Positions 1 to 8,474 of a DNA stretch of 64,000 nt are shown piece after piece (position 1 is the stretch's first letter; every line of letters begins with the position of its first letter). The notes beneath the pieces were generated by a model that saw nothing but the letters and a program-made list of their open reading frames with translations, did not search any database and had not been told where the DNA came from. Source of the DNA: JANNWF01 sp038205755 (lineage in GTDB: Bacteria > Pseudomonadota > Gammaproteobacteria > Xanthomonadales > Xanthomonadaceae); NCBI GenBank assembly GCA_038205755.1, contig JBBRBN010000009.1, positions 1-64,000 of the forward strand, in the 5' to 3' direction. The translations under genes were made by a program, and so were the position numbers.

Positions 1-129
1 CTCGCCGCCAAAGCGCTCTGCGCCAAGCTTGGTCAGCGCCGCTGTCAGCGTCGTCTTGCCATGGTCAACGTGTCCAATCGTGCCGACGTTCACGTGCGGC
101 TTGGTGCGCTCGAATTTTGCCTTGGCCAT
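1..129 (-). CDS. tuf: Elongation factor Tu (5' end only)
   Basis: These are the first 43 codons of EF-Tu, the GTPase that brings aminoacyl-tRNA to the ribosome; the rest lies outside the window. The reading starts MAKAKFERTKPHVNVGTIGH and contains the G1/P-loop GHVDHGKTT, which is diagnostic for the family. The start ATG is at 129-127. It lies just downstream of three tRNA genes on the same strand in the order Tyr-Gly-Thr-tuf, which matches the tRNA-tufB operon of gammaproteobacteria, so cotranscription with the tRNAs is likely. Confidence 0.97.
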   Translation of the reverse strand, partial: MAKAKFERTKPHVNVGTIGHVDHGKTTLTAALTKLGAERFGGE

Positions 130-164
130 GGCCTTGAATCCCGGTAGTGTCAGAAAAACAATGG

Positions 165-240
<76 letters not shown>

Positions 241-361
241 GAAACGTGTACTGCAACGGGTACTGCTTTTGGAGCTTGCCGCTAGCGGACGACCGCCAAC
301 GGCTCCGGATGCTTCACTGGTGCGCTGCGTTGGGTTGAACTTGGCGTGCGGAGCGCGACAA

Positions 362-435
362 TGGAGCGGGAGACGGGAATCGAACCCGCACAATCAGCTT
401 GGAAGGCTGAAGTTCTACCATTGAACTACTCCCGC
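362..435 (-). tRNA. tRNA-Gly(TCC)
   Basis: A 74-nt cloverleaf is read on the minus strand with acceptor stem GCGGGAG/CTCCCGC, anticodon loop CTTCCAA (anticodon TCC), T-arm GGGTTCGATTCCC and encoded CCA. It is the middle gene of the Tyr-Gly-Thr tRNA cluster ahead of tuf. Confidence 0.97.
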
Positions 436-449
436 GCCGGCGCAAATCC

Positions 450-535
450 TGGTGGAGGGAGGTGGATTCGAACCACCGAAGGCGTGAGCCAGCAGATTTA
501 CAGTCTGCCCCCGTTGGCCGCTTGGGTATCCCTCC
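450..535 (-). tRNA. tRNA-Tyr(GTA)
   Basis: An 86-nt class II tRNA is read on the minus strand with acceptor stem GGAGGGA/TCCCTCC, anticodon loop CTGTAAA (anticodon GTA), the long variable arm expected for tyrosine, and encoded CCA. It is the first gene of the tRNA-tuf cluster and begins only 29 bp after the stop codon of the sodium channel gene, which leaves little room for a separate promoter. Confidence 0.97.
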
Positions 536-564
536 GAAAAGAGCCGCTTATTGTTGCTGATCGA

Positions 565-1437
565 TCAGCTGCCGTCAATCTTCGCAGATGAACTGGATTC
601 GATCGCCTGTCGCAGCCGCACCAACTCACCGCGCATCGCCCGCACTTCGGCCTCCAGACTGGCGGTCTCCTCGTGGGTCGCCAGCCTTACAATTTCAATG
701 GTTTCGACCTTTTCGTGCTCGTGGAGGTTCTGCATGGTGTTGACAATCACCGCGATGAACAGATTCAGCATGGTGAAGGTGGCAATCAGAATGAACGGCA
801 CGAAAAACATCCAAGCGTGCGGGAATTCCTGCATGACCGGCCTGACGATGCCCATGGACCAGCTTTCCAGGGTCATGATCTGGAACAGGCTGTACAGTGA
901 TCGCCCCAACGTGCCAAACCACTCGTTGAAATCCGCTCCGAACAGCCCCGTGGCGACCACCGCAAACACGTAGTAGACCAGCGCCATCAGACCCCCGATC
1001 GCGGCGATGCCGGGCAACGCCGAAAGCAACGCCTCCACCACAAAGCGCAACTGGGGCACTACCGAGATCAACCGCAGCACGCGCAGCACGCGCAACGCGC
1101 GCAGCACCGCAAGCGGGCCCGAAGCCGGGATCAACGCGATGCCAACCACAATGAAATCAAAGACGTTCCAGGCGCTGCGGAAGAAGCGCGGGCCGAACGC
1201 GATAAGCTTGAGCGACAGTTCGACCACGAAGATCGCCAAGGCCAGGTGGTCGATCAGCTTCATCGTCGGCCCGATGCTCTGGCGCAGCGTCGCGGAGGTC
1301 TCCATGCCAAGAATAATGGCGTTGATCACGATGACCGCGATCACCGCTCGCTGCACGGCGACCGACTCGATCCAGATGCCCAGCCGGTGGCGCCAACCCT
1401 GACCCGCCCCAGCGCTGCCGTCAGCCATTGCGTCCAA
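565..1437 (-). CDS. NaChBac-type voltage-gated sodium channel
   Basis: This 290-residue protein has the full architecture of a bacterial one-domain voltage-gated sodium channel that assembles as a tetramer in the inner membrane. S1-S3 lie at about residues 24-105. S4 carries four arginines at every third position (R113, R116, R119, R122). The pore loop has the selectivity filter TLESWSM at 189-195, identical to the NavAb/NaChBac signature, and is followed by S6 and a charged C-terminal helix (about 238-280) that probably forms the usual four-stranded coiled coil. The start is taken as TTG because an AAGGAG Shine-Dalgarno lies about 7 nt before it; an ATG three codons later is possible. The Shine-Dalgarno overlaps the ychF stop codon 11 bp away, so the gene is probably translated from the ychF message. 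Possible roles are sodium-dependent motility or pH homeostasis, which is inference. Confidence 0.93.
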   Translation of the reverse strand: MDAMADGSAGAGQGWRHRLGIWIESVAVQRAVIAVIVINAIILGMETSATLRQSIGPTMKLIDHLALAIFVVELSLKLIAFGPRFFRSAWNVFDFIVVGIALIPASGPLAVLRALRVLRVLRLISVVPQLRFVVEALLSALPGIAAIGGLMALVYYVFAVVATGLFGADFNEWFGTLGRSLYSLFQIMTLESWSMGIVRPVMQEFPHAWMFFVPFILIATFTMLNLFIAVIVNTMQNLHEHEKVETIEIVRLATHEETASLEAEVRAMRGELVRLRQAIESSSSAKIDGS

Positions 1438-1448
1438 CAGAACTCTCC

Positions 1449-2540
1449 TTAGACGTTGAACCGGAAGTGCAGCACGTCGCCTTCCTTGACGATGTAGTCC
1501 TTGCCTTCGAGCCGAAGTCGCCCGGCTTCTTTTGCTCCGGCCTCACCGCGGAAGCGGATGAAGTCCTCGTAACCAATGGTCTCGGCGCGAATGAATCCAC
1601 GCTCGAAGTCGGTGTGGATCACGCCAGCAGCCTGTGGAGCGGTGGCACCGGCGAAAACGGTCCAGGCACGCACCTCTTTCACGCCGGCGGTAAAGTACGT
1701 GAGCAACCCGAGCAGCCTGTAGCCGGCGCGGATCACCCGATTCAGCCCCGGCTCGTCGAGGCCCAGATCGCGCAGGAACTCGTCGCGGTCGGCATCCTCG
1801 AGTTGCGCCATTTCCTCTTCGATGGAGGCGCACACCGGCACCACTTCGGCGCCCTCGGCCACCGCGTGCGCTCGCACCCGATCCAAAAAAGGGTTGTCGT
1901 GGAAGCCGTCCTCGCGCACGTTGGCGATGTACATCACCGGCTTGATCGTCAGCAGGAACAGGTCGCGCAGCAGCGCCTTCTGGTCGGCGTCCAGAGCCAT
2001 CGCCCGGACCGGCTTGCCCTGGTCGAGCTGGGCACGAACCGGCACCAGCACGTCGCGGCGGGCGATCGCATCCTTGTCGCCGGCTTTGGCAGAGCGCTCA
2101 GCGCGATTCAGCGCCTTCTCGACCGATTCAAGATCGGCCAGAGCGAGCTCGGTATCAATGGTCTCGATATCAGACAGCGGGTCGATGCGGCCGGCGACAT
2201 GCACGATGTCGGTGTTTTCGAAGCAGCGCACCACGTGGGCGATGGCGTCGGTTTCGCGGATGTTGGCGAGGAACTTGTTGCCCAACCCCTCACCCTTGCT
2301 GGCGCCGGCAACCAGCCCGGCAATGTCGACAAACTCGACGGCCGTCGCAATCGTCTTCTGCGGCTTGACGATTTCGGCCAGCGCATCAAGACGTGGGTCT
2401 GGAACCGGCACGACGCCGACGTTCGGATCAATGGTGCAGAACGGAAAATTGGCAGCGGCAATGCCCGCCTTGGTCAAGGCATTGAACAGCGTCGACTTGC
2501 CAACATTGGGCAGGCCGACGATGCCGCACTTAATGCCCAT
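1449..2540 (-). CDS. ychF: Redox-regulated ATPase YchF (OLA1 family)
   Basis: This is a 363-residue YchF protein, the same length as the E. coli protein. It starts MGIKCGIVGLPNVGKST, with the P-loop GLPNVGKS at about 8-15. The G-domain is followed by the C-terminal TGS domain, which ends in the typical KDYIVKEGDVLHFRFNV. The family hydrolyses ATP rather than GTP, binds ribosomes and is linked to oxidative stress control. The start was placed at 2540 because an in-frame upstream extension of 42 codons has no family similarity. Pth lies upstream on the same strand with a 143-bp gap, an order also found in E. coli. Confidence 0.96.
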   Translation of the reverse strand: MGIKCGIVGLPNVGKSTLFNALTKAGIAAANFPFCTIDPNVGVVPVPDPRLDALAEIVKPQKTIATAVEFVDIAGLVAGASKGEGLGNKFLANIRETDAIAHVVRCFENTDIVHVAGRIDPLSDIETIDTELALADLESVEKALNRAERSAKAGDKDAIARRDVLVPVRAQLDQGKPVRAMALDADQKALLRDLFLLTIKPVMYIANVREDGFHDNPFLDRVRAHAVAEGAEVVPVCASIEEEMAQLEDADRDEFLRDLGLDEPGLNRVIRAGYRLLGLLTYFTAGVKEVRAWTVFAGATAPQAAGVIHTDFERGFIRAETIGYEDFIRFRGEAGAKEAGRLRLEGKDYIVKEGDVLHFRFNV

Positions 2541-2683
2541 GTCCGGCTCCCACGCTCGGCGCCTGCAACTCGGGACTGGAAAACAGCACGCTAGACATCG
2601 GGGATCCTTGGTTTTATCTGTGGTTGAAGTGCGGATGCCGCGTGTGTTGATCAGACAACCGATCACCGCCTGGCGCCGACGGC

Positions 2684-3289
2684 TCAGCGTGCTCGCTGCT
2701 CCGAAGGCACCGCCGCAGCGGTGTGCAGCTGCTTCATCGCTTCGTTGTGCTCGCCCCGCACCAGCAGCGGCAGAATCGCGACCGCCTCGTCGACCGAACG
2801 CATGATTGAAACTTCGTCATCCCGCGACGGCCGCCCAAGCACCCACGGCGTCACCTGATCGCGGTGTCCGGGATGACCGATCCCGATCCGCAGCCGGTGG
2901 AACCGCGCGTGCCCCAGCCGCGCAATCAGGTCGCGCAGCCCATTCTGACCGCCATGACCGCCGTCAAACTTCAGCCGTGCCGTTCCTGGCGGCAGATCCA
3001 GGTCATCGTGCGCAACCAGCATGGCCTCGGGTTCGATCTTCCAGAACTGCAGCGCAGCGAGCACCGACTGCCCACTGCGATTCATGAACGTCGCGGGCTT
3101 GAGCAGCCAGAGCGACTGACCGGCCAGCTCAAGCCGGGTCAGCGACCCGAACAGTTTGGACTCCGGCTTGAAGCCAGCGCCTGCCGCCGCGGCCAGCGCG
3201 TCGGCAAACCAGAATCCGGCATTGTGCCGTTGCCGGGCATGCTCGGCACCGGGGTTGCCCAGCCCGACAATCAGACGCGGAGTAGTCAT
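2684..3289 (-). CDS. pth: Peptidyl-tRNA hydrolase
   Basis: This 201-residue protein is peptidyl-tRNA hydrolase, which frees tRNA from peptidyl-tRNAs dropped by stalled ribosomes. The N-terminal GLGNPG, the catalytic histidine in RHNAGFW, the FMNRSG substrate loop, the HDDLDLPPG segment and GGHGGQNGLRD are all present. The ATG at 3289 gives the standard length. It lies 68 bp downstream of the L25 gene, with an imperfect hairpin in between, and is followed by ychF, so L25-pth-ychF is probably one transcription unit. Confidence 0.97.
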   Translation of the reverse strand: MTTPRLIVGLGNPGAEHARQRHNAGFWFADALAAAAGAGFKPESKLFGSLTRLELAGQSLWLLKPATFMNRSGQSVLAALQFWKIEPEAMLVAHDDLDLPPGTARLKFDGGHGGQNGLRDLIARLGHARFHRLRIGIGHPGHRDQVTPWVLGRPSRDDEVSIMRSVDEAVAILPLLVRGEHNEAMKQLHTAAAVPSEQRAR

Positions 3290-3307
3290 CGGCTTTGCGC
3301 GGATCGC

Positions 3308-3352
3308 GGCCGGTCGGAGCAGCCCCCGTTCGCGAGGGGCCGCTCCACCGGT
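3308..3352. other. Imperfect hairpin between L25 gene and pth
   Basis: The stretch can fold into a long stem, CCGGT-GGAGC-GCCCC pairing with GGGGC-GCTCC-ACCGG with single mismatches and a short loop. No T-run follows on the minus strand, so it is not a classical terminator. A processing site or mRNA-stabilising structure within the L25-pth-ychF message is possible. Confidence 0.4.
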
Positions 3353-3357
3353 GTGGC

Positions 3358-3990
3358 TTATTTCTTGTCAGCGACTGGCGCGTCGCCTTCGCCTTCGGCT
3401 TCCGTCTCGACCCGCGGATGACGGGCGATGACCACGGCGAGGTCGTGCTCCTTGCCAAGCCTGAGGTCCGGAATGACGACGCCGTCGGGCAGCACCAGCT
3501 GCGACAGATGCACGATGTCGCCTTCGACCAGTGCGCCGAGGTCGACCTCGATGAACTCCGGGAGGTCGCCCGGCAGGCAGCTGACTTCAACTTCATTCAG
3601 CTCATGGGTGACCACTACACCGGAGGTCTTGCCAGCCGGCGAGGTGTCCTGGTTGAGGAAGTGCAGCGGCACCTTGACCGTGATCGCCTCGTTTTCGGAG
3701 ATGCGCAGGAAGTCGAGGTGCATGATCAGGGGCTTGAACGGGTGGCGCTGCATGTCACGCAGGAGCACCTTCTGGGTGGTGCCATTGATCTCGAGGTCGA
3801 GGATCGAGGCATAGAACCACTCGTGCTGCGAGGCCAGCATGATGGTGTTGTGCAGCATCTGGATGCTCTGCGGCTCCTGATGAGCGCCGTAGACGACGGC
3901 CGGCAGCTGACCGGTCAGACGCAGGCGGCGGCTCGCACCCTTGCCCTGGTCCTTGCGATCGGTTGCGGTAAAAACGTGTTGGGTTGCCAT
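3358..3990 (-). CDS. rplY: 50S ribosomal protein L25 (Ctc form)
   Basis: This 210-residue protein is the long Ctc-type L25, a 5S rRNA-binding protein of the large subunit. The N-terminal L25 domain (about 1-95) contains the typical KGASRRLR and LPAVVYG segments. The C-terminal beta domain carries the PGDLPEFIEVDL signature. The start MATQHVFTATDRK at 3990 is preceded by AGAAGG about 10 nt upstream; an in-frame extension of 12 codons looks unrelated. The C-terminus is alanine-, glutamate- and lysine-rich. Prs lies 135 bp upstream and pth downstream on the same strand. Confidence 0.96.
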   Translation of the reverse strand: MATQHVFTATDRKDQGKGASRRLRLTGQLPAVVYGAHQEPQSIQMLHNTIMLASQHEWFYASILDLEINGTTQKVLLRDMQRHPFKPLIMHLDFLRISENEAITVKVPLHFLNQDTSPAGKTSGVVVTHELNEVEVSCLPGDLPEFIEVDLGALVEGDIVHLSQLVLPDGVVIPDLRLGKEHDLAVVIARHPRVETEAEGEGDAPVADKK

Positions 3991-4038
3991 GACGATGGTG
4001 CCTTCTTGCTGAATAAGCCGCCTCACGGCAGCGATGCG

Positions 4039-4060
4039 ACTCCCCCGCGACCAGGGGAGT
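4039..4060. other. Small hairpin in the prs-rplY gap
   Basis: A 7-bp perfect stem (ACTCCCC/GGGGAGT) with an 8-nt loop lies in the 135-bp gap between prs and the L25 gene. There is no T-run after it on the minus strand. It could be a weak attenuator or processing structure; nothing in the sequence decides which. Confidence 0.3.
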
Positions 4061-4125
4061 CAGTGATGAACCAGACCGCGAATCGGGCGCCGGCGTTGCC
4101 GCGTGGCGTCGTTCCCGCACGTGAA

Positions 4126-5082
4126 CTAGTCGACGTAAAGCGAACTCACCGACTCACCGAACGCGATGCGACGGATCGTTTCGGCCAGCAACTCAGCCAC
4201 GCTGAGCTGGCGAATCTTGCTGCAGGCGCGCGCCTCCAGCGACAGCGGAATGGTGTCGGTCACCACCAGCTCATCGAGCTGGGAGCTGCCGATATTGCTG
4301 AGTGCCGCACCCGAAAGCACGGGATGAGTACAGTAGGCGAGCACCCGCAGCGCCCCGTGGTCCTTCAGCGCCGCCGCCGCGGCGCACAGCGTTCCAGCGG
4401 TATCGACGATGTCATCCACCAGCACACAGGTTTTGCCGGCCACATCGCCGATGATGTTCATCACCGTTGCGACGTTGGCCTTCGGTCGGCGCTTGTCGAT
4501 GATCGCCAACTCGGCGTCATCCAGACGCTTGGCAACCGCCCTTGCGCGCACCACGCCGCCCACATCGGGACTGACCACAATCAGGTTCTCGGTGCCGGTC
4601 GAGCGCCAGATGTCGGCCAGCAGCAGCGGTGACGCGTAAACATTGTCGACCGGCATGTCAAAAAAACCCTGGATCTGATCGGCATGCACGTCGACCGTCA
4701 GCACGCGGTCGGTGCCCACCGCAGAAAACATTTTTGCCGCCACCTTCGCGGTGATCGCCACCCGCGCCGAGCGCGGCCGTCGATCCTGCCTTGCGTAGCC
4801 AAAGTACGGAACGACCGCGGTGACGCTGGCCGCAGATGCGCGTTTGAGCGCGTCAATCAACACCAGCAGCTCCATGAAGTTCTCTGCGGTTGGCGCGCAG
4901 GTCGGCTGGATGACAAAGATTTCCTGCCGGCGGACGTTCTCTTCGATCTCGACCTGGACTTCGCCATCCGAGAACCGGCCAACCTGCGCCTTGCCCAACC
5001 GGATACCAAGCTCTCGGCACACCGACAGGGCGAGCGGCCGATTGGCGTTGCCTGAAAAGACCAGCAGACCGTCGGTGTTCAC
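4126..5082 (-). CDS. prs: Ribose-phosphate pyrophosphokinase
   Basis: Prs makes PRPP from ribose 5-phosphate and ATP, feeding nucleotide, histidine and tryptophan synthesis. The protein has the FSDGEVQVEI loop, the flexible-loop motif PYFGYARQDRR, the divalent-cation/ATP motif TVDVHADQIQGFFD, and the PRPP-binding loop DDIVDTAGT; it ends SVSSLYVD as in Xanthomonas. The GTG at 5082 gives VNTDGLLVFSGN, about 318 residues, which matches the family length. A GTG at 5118 would add 12 residues and is a possible alternative start. The gene follows tRNA-Gln closely, so its mRNA 5' end may come from tRNA processing. Confidence 0.95.
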   Translation of the reverse strand: MNTDGLLVFSGNANRPLALSVCRELGIRLGKAQVGRFSDGEVQVEIEENVRRQEIFVIQPTCAPTAENFMELLVLIDALKRASAASVTAVVPYFGYARQDRRPRSARVAITAKVAAKMFSAVGTDRVLTVDVHADQIQGFFDMPVDNVYASPLLLADIWRSTGTENLIVVSPDVGGVVRARAVAKRLDDAELAIIDKRRPKANVATVMNIIGDVAGKTCVLVDDIVDTAGTLCAAAAALKDHGALRVLAYCTHPVLSGAALSNIGSSQLDELVVTDTIPLSLEARACSKIRQLSVAELLAETIRRIAFGESVSSLYVD

Positions 5083-5136
5083 GACTGACTTCGCGCCCTG
5101 TTGTGCTGCCAAACCCACGCCGCGTTCGAACCCACG

Positions 5137-5211
5137 TGGCTGGGGCGGCAGGATTCGAACCTGCGAATGCCGGAATCAAAATCCGGTGCCTTACCACTTG
5201 GCGACGCCCCA
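5137..5211 (-). tRNA. tRNA-Gln(TTG)
   Basis: A 75-nt cloverleaf is read on the minus strand with acceptor stem TGGGGCG/CGCCCCA, anticodon loop TTTTGAT (anticodon TTG), T-arm GGTTCGAATCC, discriminator G and encoded CCA. It sits inside the lolB-ispE-prs block, 22 bp after the ispE stop codon, so it is probably cut out of a longer mRNA. Confidence 0.97.
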
Positions 5212-5233
5212 ACAATTTCCCTGCAACGCCGCC

Positions 5234-6109
5234 TCAGGACCGCCGCGCCTGGTGCTCGCGAACCGCAGCCAGAAGTGGCGATTCGCTTACGCCCAGCGCC
5301 GTCCAGACATCCCATGTCTGATCCAGCGCCGACCGCGCCGCCTCAGCCGCTTTGATCGACTCGAAGGCGACAAAGCAGCCGCTTCCGGTGCCCGTCAGCC
5401 GTGCGCGACCAACCTTCGACAGCGCGTTCATCGCCTGGTCCACTCGCTCCGAACGGGCGCGCAGAACAGGCTCGAACACGTTGCCCAAGCCAGCGTCGTC
5501 GACAAAGTCGGCTATTGTGATTGGCGGCCCATTTCTTGTCAAATCAGGTGCTTGGAACAGCTCCCCGGTTGGCACATGAACGCCCGGATCGAGCAGCAGA
5601 TAGTGCCTGGGCGGCAGCCGCAGAGGCGTAAGGACGTCTCCCACCCCTTCCGCCCAGGCGGAATGCCCACGAACGAACAGCGGCACGTCGGCACCGAGGC
5701 CAAGCCCGAGCCGCTCCAGCTCGCCCTGGCCGAGCCCGGCATCCCACAGCTGATTCAGCGCGACCAACACGGTGGCGGCATCCGAGCTGCCGCCGCCAAA
5801 CCCACCGCCGAGCGGTATTTGCTTGCTGACCCGGATGTCCGCTCCCAGCCCGATGCCTGTCGCGCGCTGCAGTGCCCGCGCCGCGCGCACGGCCAGATCG
5901 TCGTCCGGAGCCACGGCGTCAGGACCTGCCAAGCGCTCGACGCATCCGTCGCCGCGGGTCCTCAGGTCGATCCGATCACCCCAATCGAGCAGTTGGAACA
6001 CGGTTTGCAGAAGATGGTAGCCGTCTGCGCGCCTGCCAACGATGCGCAGGAACAGGTTCAGCTTGGCGGGCGCGGGCCACTGGCTCCAGCCGGTTTCGAC
6101 GTCTGCCAT
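5234..6109 (-). CDS. ispE: 4-diphosphocytidyl-2-C-methyl-D-erythritol kinase
   Basis: IspE phosphorylates CDP-methylerythritol in the non-mevalonate isoprenoid pathway. The 291-residue protein is a GHMP kinase: the N-terminal PAPAKLNLFLRIVGRRADGYH matches the family, the ATP loop is PLGGGFGGGSSDAA, the active-site segment GADVPLFVRGHSAWAEG follows, and the C-terminal motif is LTGTGSGCFVAF. The start ATG at 6109 lies 5 bp after the lolB stop codon, showing a lolB-ispE operon. An in-frame upstream extension overlapping lolB was rejected. tRNA-Gln and prs follow on the same strand. Confidence 0.96.
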   Translation of the reverse strand: MADVETGWSQWPAPAKLNLFLRIVGRRADGYHLLQTVFQLLDWGDRIDLRTRGDGCVERLAGPDAVAPDDDLAVRAARALQRATGIGLGADIRVSKQIPLGGGFGGGSSDAATVLVALNQLWDAGLGQGELERLGLGLGADVPLFVRGHSAWAEGVGDVLTPLRLPPRHYLLLDPGVHVPTGELFQAPDLTRNGPPITIADFVDDAGLGNVFEPVLRARSERVDQAMNALSKVGRARLTGTGSGCFVAFESIKAAEAARSALDQTWDVWTALGVSESPLLAAVREHQARRS

Positions 6110-6114
6110 CGGGC

Positions 6115-6735
6115 TTAGTCCGGGATGGACCAGCCGGTGATCACCAGCCGCACGGTCTGGTCGCCACGTTTGGCGAACACTCGCTTCGGCAGCGGTGGCT
6201 CGCGGGTCAGGTCCCAGCTGCGATAGTCGACCGTCCAACCTTCCTGAACCAACTGCTGCGGCAATCCCTCGGAATCAAACTCAAGCGTCGCCGGGCCGGG
6301 CCCGCGCGCACCACGAACCCAGGCGCCCAGATTCTCGAGCGGAAGCTGCCAGCCGACTTCGCGCGCCAGCAGATCGACGGGGTCGGCCGCTTCCCGCGCC
6401 CCCCCTTCCAAACCCTCGAGCCTGGCCCAGCCTGGCGTCACCTGCAGCCGCCAGGTTTGCCGTGACACTGGGGCCTGCAGCTCAAGGCGGTAGGTGCTGT
6501 GATCTTGGCCCCAGTCGAGCTTGCCGCTACCGCCATCGGTGCCGTTCGACACGGCGATCCGGCCGGTGAGAGACCAGATCCGCATGGCGTCAAGCTGTGA
6601 CTCACGACGCGCCTGCTGTTCAAGTGCGACCGACAGATCAGGCCGGGTGGCGGGTGCGCTGCAGCCCGCCAGGGCCAGGGCCACAGCCAGCAGCACCAGC
6701 GATAGGCGGGCCCAATGCCGAAGGTCGCCGGTCAC
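6115..6735 (-). CDS. lolB: Outer-membrane lipoprotein localisation protein LolB
   Basis: LolB receives lipoproteins from the periplasmic carrier LolA and inserts them into the outer membrane. The 206-residue protein has a hydrophobic signal peptide ending in the lipobox LALAGC, so it is itself a lipoprotein, and the conserved W-x-L-x-G-R-I-A-V segment (residues about 53-62) that opens the LolB barrel. The GTG start at 6735 overlaps the upstream stop codon as GTGA, indicating translational coupling to the TPR gene. ispE follows after 5 bp, the same order as in E. coli. Confidence 0.93.
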   Translation of the reverse strand: MTGDLRHWARLSLVLLAVALALAGCSAPATRPDLSVALEQQARRESQLDAMRIWSLTGRIAVSNGTDGGSGKLDWGQDHSTYRLELQAPVSRQTWRLQVTPGWARLEGLEGGAREAADPVDLLAREVGWQLPLENLGAWVRGARGPGPATLEFDSEGLPQQLVQEGWTVDYRSWDLTREPPLPKRVFAKRGDQTVRLVITGWSIPD

Positions 6736-8378
6736 GGCAAAAGGCGTTCCATGGTTCGACGCAAAACGGCGTTGTCAGGATCGATTTCCTGACCCAGCCG
6801 GAAGATGGTCTGGGCCTCCTCGGTTGCGCCGCTGACCCACAGCGCTTCGGCCAGATGAGCCGCCACTTCGGCGTCACGCTGCAGCTCAAACGCGCGGCGC
6901 AGATGAAGCAGCGCCTCGTCCAGTCTGCCCAGCCGAAACATCACCCAGCCCATCGAATCGATGATTGCCGGACTGTCAGGCTTCAGTTCCAGCGCGCGGC
7001 TGATCAGCGAAAGCGCCTCGTCAAACTGATCGGTTCTGTCTGCCAGCGTATAGCCCAGGGCATTCAGGGTGTCCGCATTGCCCGGATCGATCTCCATCAA
7101 TTTGCGCAGGTCGCTGATTGCGTCGTCCACCCGCCCGACCCGCTCCAGCCCGATCGCGCGGGCATACAGCAGGCCCGGGTCGTCCTCAAACACGGTCAAG
7201 GCTCGCTCGTAGACGGCCAGCGCCTCCGCATGCCGCGAGCGCCGGTTGAGCAACTCGGCTTCGAGCAAATAAGCGTTCACCAGCGCCTCGCCGTTCTCGC
7301 TGTCGCTTTGCTGGTAGGCGTGCAGGCTGGCCAGCGCGCCGTCCAGGTCCCCGCTTTCGTCGAGCACCATCGCGATCCGCAGCTGGGCGAGGTCGAGCGT
7401 GGATGCTTCGGTCACCTGTCGGTACCAGGCCAGCGCGTCGGCCGGCAGCTTGCGCAGCTCGGCGAGCTGACCGAGCAGGTAGAGCCGCGGCTGCGGCAGC
7501 GGCGACGCGCCTTCCTGCAGTTCGACGTACAGCGCATCCAGCGCCTCAGTGGCTTCGGCGCGCGCCAGGTAGGTAGCTCGCCCGGCCAGTGTGGCATCGG
7601 TCTGCTCGCCGTCGACCAGCGTTGCTGCCGCGGCCAGCGGTTCGCCCAGCGAGTCCAGCAATGACGCCGCAGCGAGCCGCATCGGGGTATCCAGCTCAGG
7701 CAGATCCAGCGCACGCTGGATCGAAGCTCGCGCAGCCTTGGGTTCACCTTTCTGGCGCTCGATCTCCGCGCGCCACAGCCACGGTCGCGGGCGCTGCGGA
7801 TGGCGTTCTGTGACCTGGATTGCGAAGGCCGCAGTCACCTCTTCCAGTCCCAGGCGCTGCGCCAGCCCTCCAAATCCCAGCATCGGCTCCAGCGCGGCGG
7901 GCAAGGCGTTCTCATTGACCAGCCGGGCCATGACTTCGGCGACGGCCGCTGACTTGCGTTCGCCCGCCAACGCCTGCAGGGCAAAGCGCCAACCCTCCTC
8001 ATCATCACTGCTGAGCAGGCTTCGCAGCGACTTCATCGCGTCGTCGACGCGCTCTTCACGCAGCGCCAGCACGGCGCCCATCTGTATGGCACCGGACGCT
8101 GTCGGGTCGAGTTCGCGCCAGCGCGCCAGCGCCCGCCGCGAGAGATCCGGGTCGGCGGCCAACAGCGCAACCCGCGAGGCACGCTCCGAAAGCGCCGGGT
8201 CGTCGCTGGCCTCTGCGGCATCGGCATACAATCTGGCCGCCTCCGCGAAGCGGCCCTCCTGCAAAGCAAACTCGCCCGCCATCAGCGCCAGCAGGCTGGC
8301 GTCATCATCGGCGCTAGCCAGCGACGCGCCTGCAAGCAGGTACACTAGAGTGAGCACTCGCGACAGCGTTTTCAGCAT
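6732..8378 (-). CDS. Exported tetratricopeptide-repeat protein
   Basis: This 548-residue protein has an N-terminal signal peptide (MLKTLSRVLTLVYLLAGASL, then ASA) and is made largely of TPR helices. The clearest repeats are in the C-terminal third, for example the units around AEALAVYERALTVFEDDP, DALNALGYTLADR and ALLHLRRAFELQRDAEV. It is probably a periplasmic or outer-membrane-associated scaffold; no catalytic motif is visible. The start was placed at 8378 because the open frame runs on backwards through the divergent hemA gene, which is a shadow. The gene is coupled to lolB by a GTGA overlap. Similar TPR genes commonly precede lolB in this lineage, so a role in envelope assembly is plausible inference. 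Confidence 0.88.
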   Translation of the reverse strand: MLKTLSRVLTLVYLLAGASLASADDDASLLALMAGEFALQEGRFAEAARLYADAAEASDDPALSERASRVALLAADPDLSRRALARWRELDPTASGAIQMGAVLALREERVDDAMKSLRSLLSSDDEEGWRFALQALAGERKSAAVAEVMARLVNENALPAALEPMLGFGGLAQRLGLEEVTAAFAIQVTERHPQRPRPWLWRAEIERQKGEPKAARASIQRALDLPELDTPMRLAAASLLDSLGEPLAAAATLVDGEQTDATLAGRATYLARAEATEALDALYVELQEGASPLPQPRLYLLGQLAELRKLPADALAWYRQVTEASTLDLAQLRIAMVLDESGDLDGALASLHAYQQSDSENGEALVNAYLLEAELLNRRSRHAEALAVYERALTVFEDDPGLLYARAIGLERVGRVDDAISDLRKLMEIDPGNADTLNALGYTLADRTDQFDEALSLISRALELKPDSPAIIDSMGWVMFRLGRLDEALLHLRRAFELQRDAEVAAHLAEALWVSGATEEAQTIFRLGQEIDPDNAVLRRTMERLLP

Positions 8379-8474
8379 CGGGATCTCCGGGGTCGAGGCG
8401 GCGCGCAGGTGCGCCCAGTCCGCCCTGAAGGCAAGACGGTTTTCGACCTGCCCGCAGTGACACAGAATACCCCG

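Noticed and set aside
1437..1449. A terminator between ychF and the channel gene.
   Set aside because: The gap is only 11 bp and carries the channel gene's Shine-Dalgarno; no hairpin is present.
1428..2594. Long plus-strand open frames opposite ychF.
   Set aside because: The composition is His/Gln/Arg-rich antisense of a high-GC gene, and YchF on the other strand is full length and conserved.
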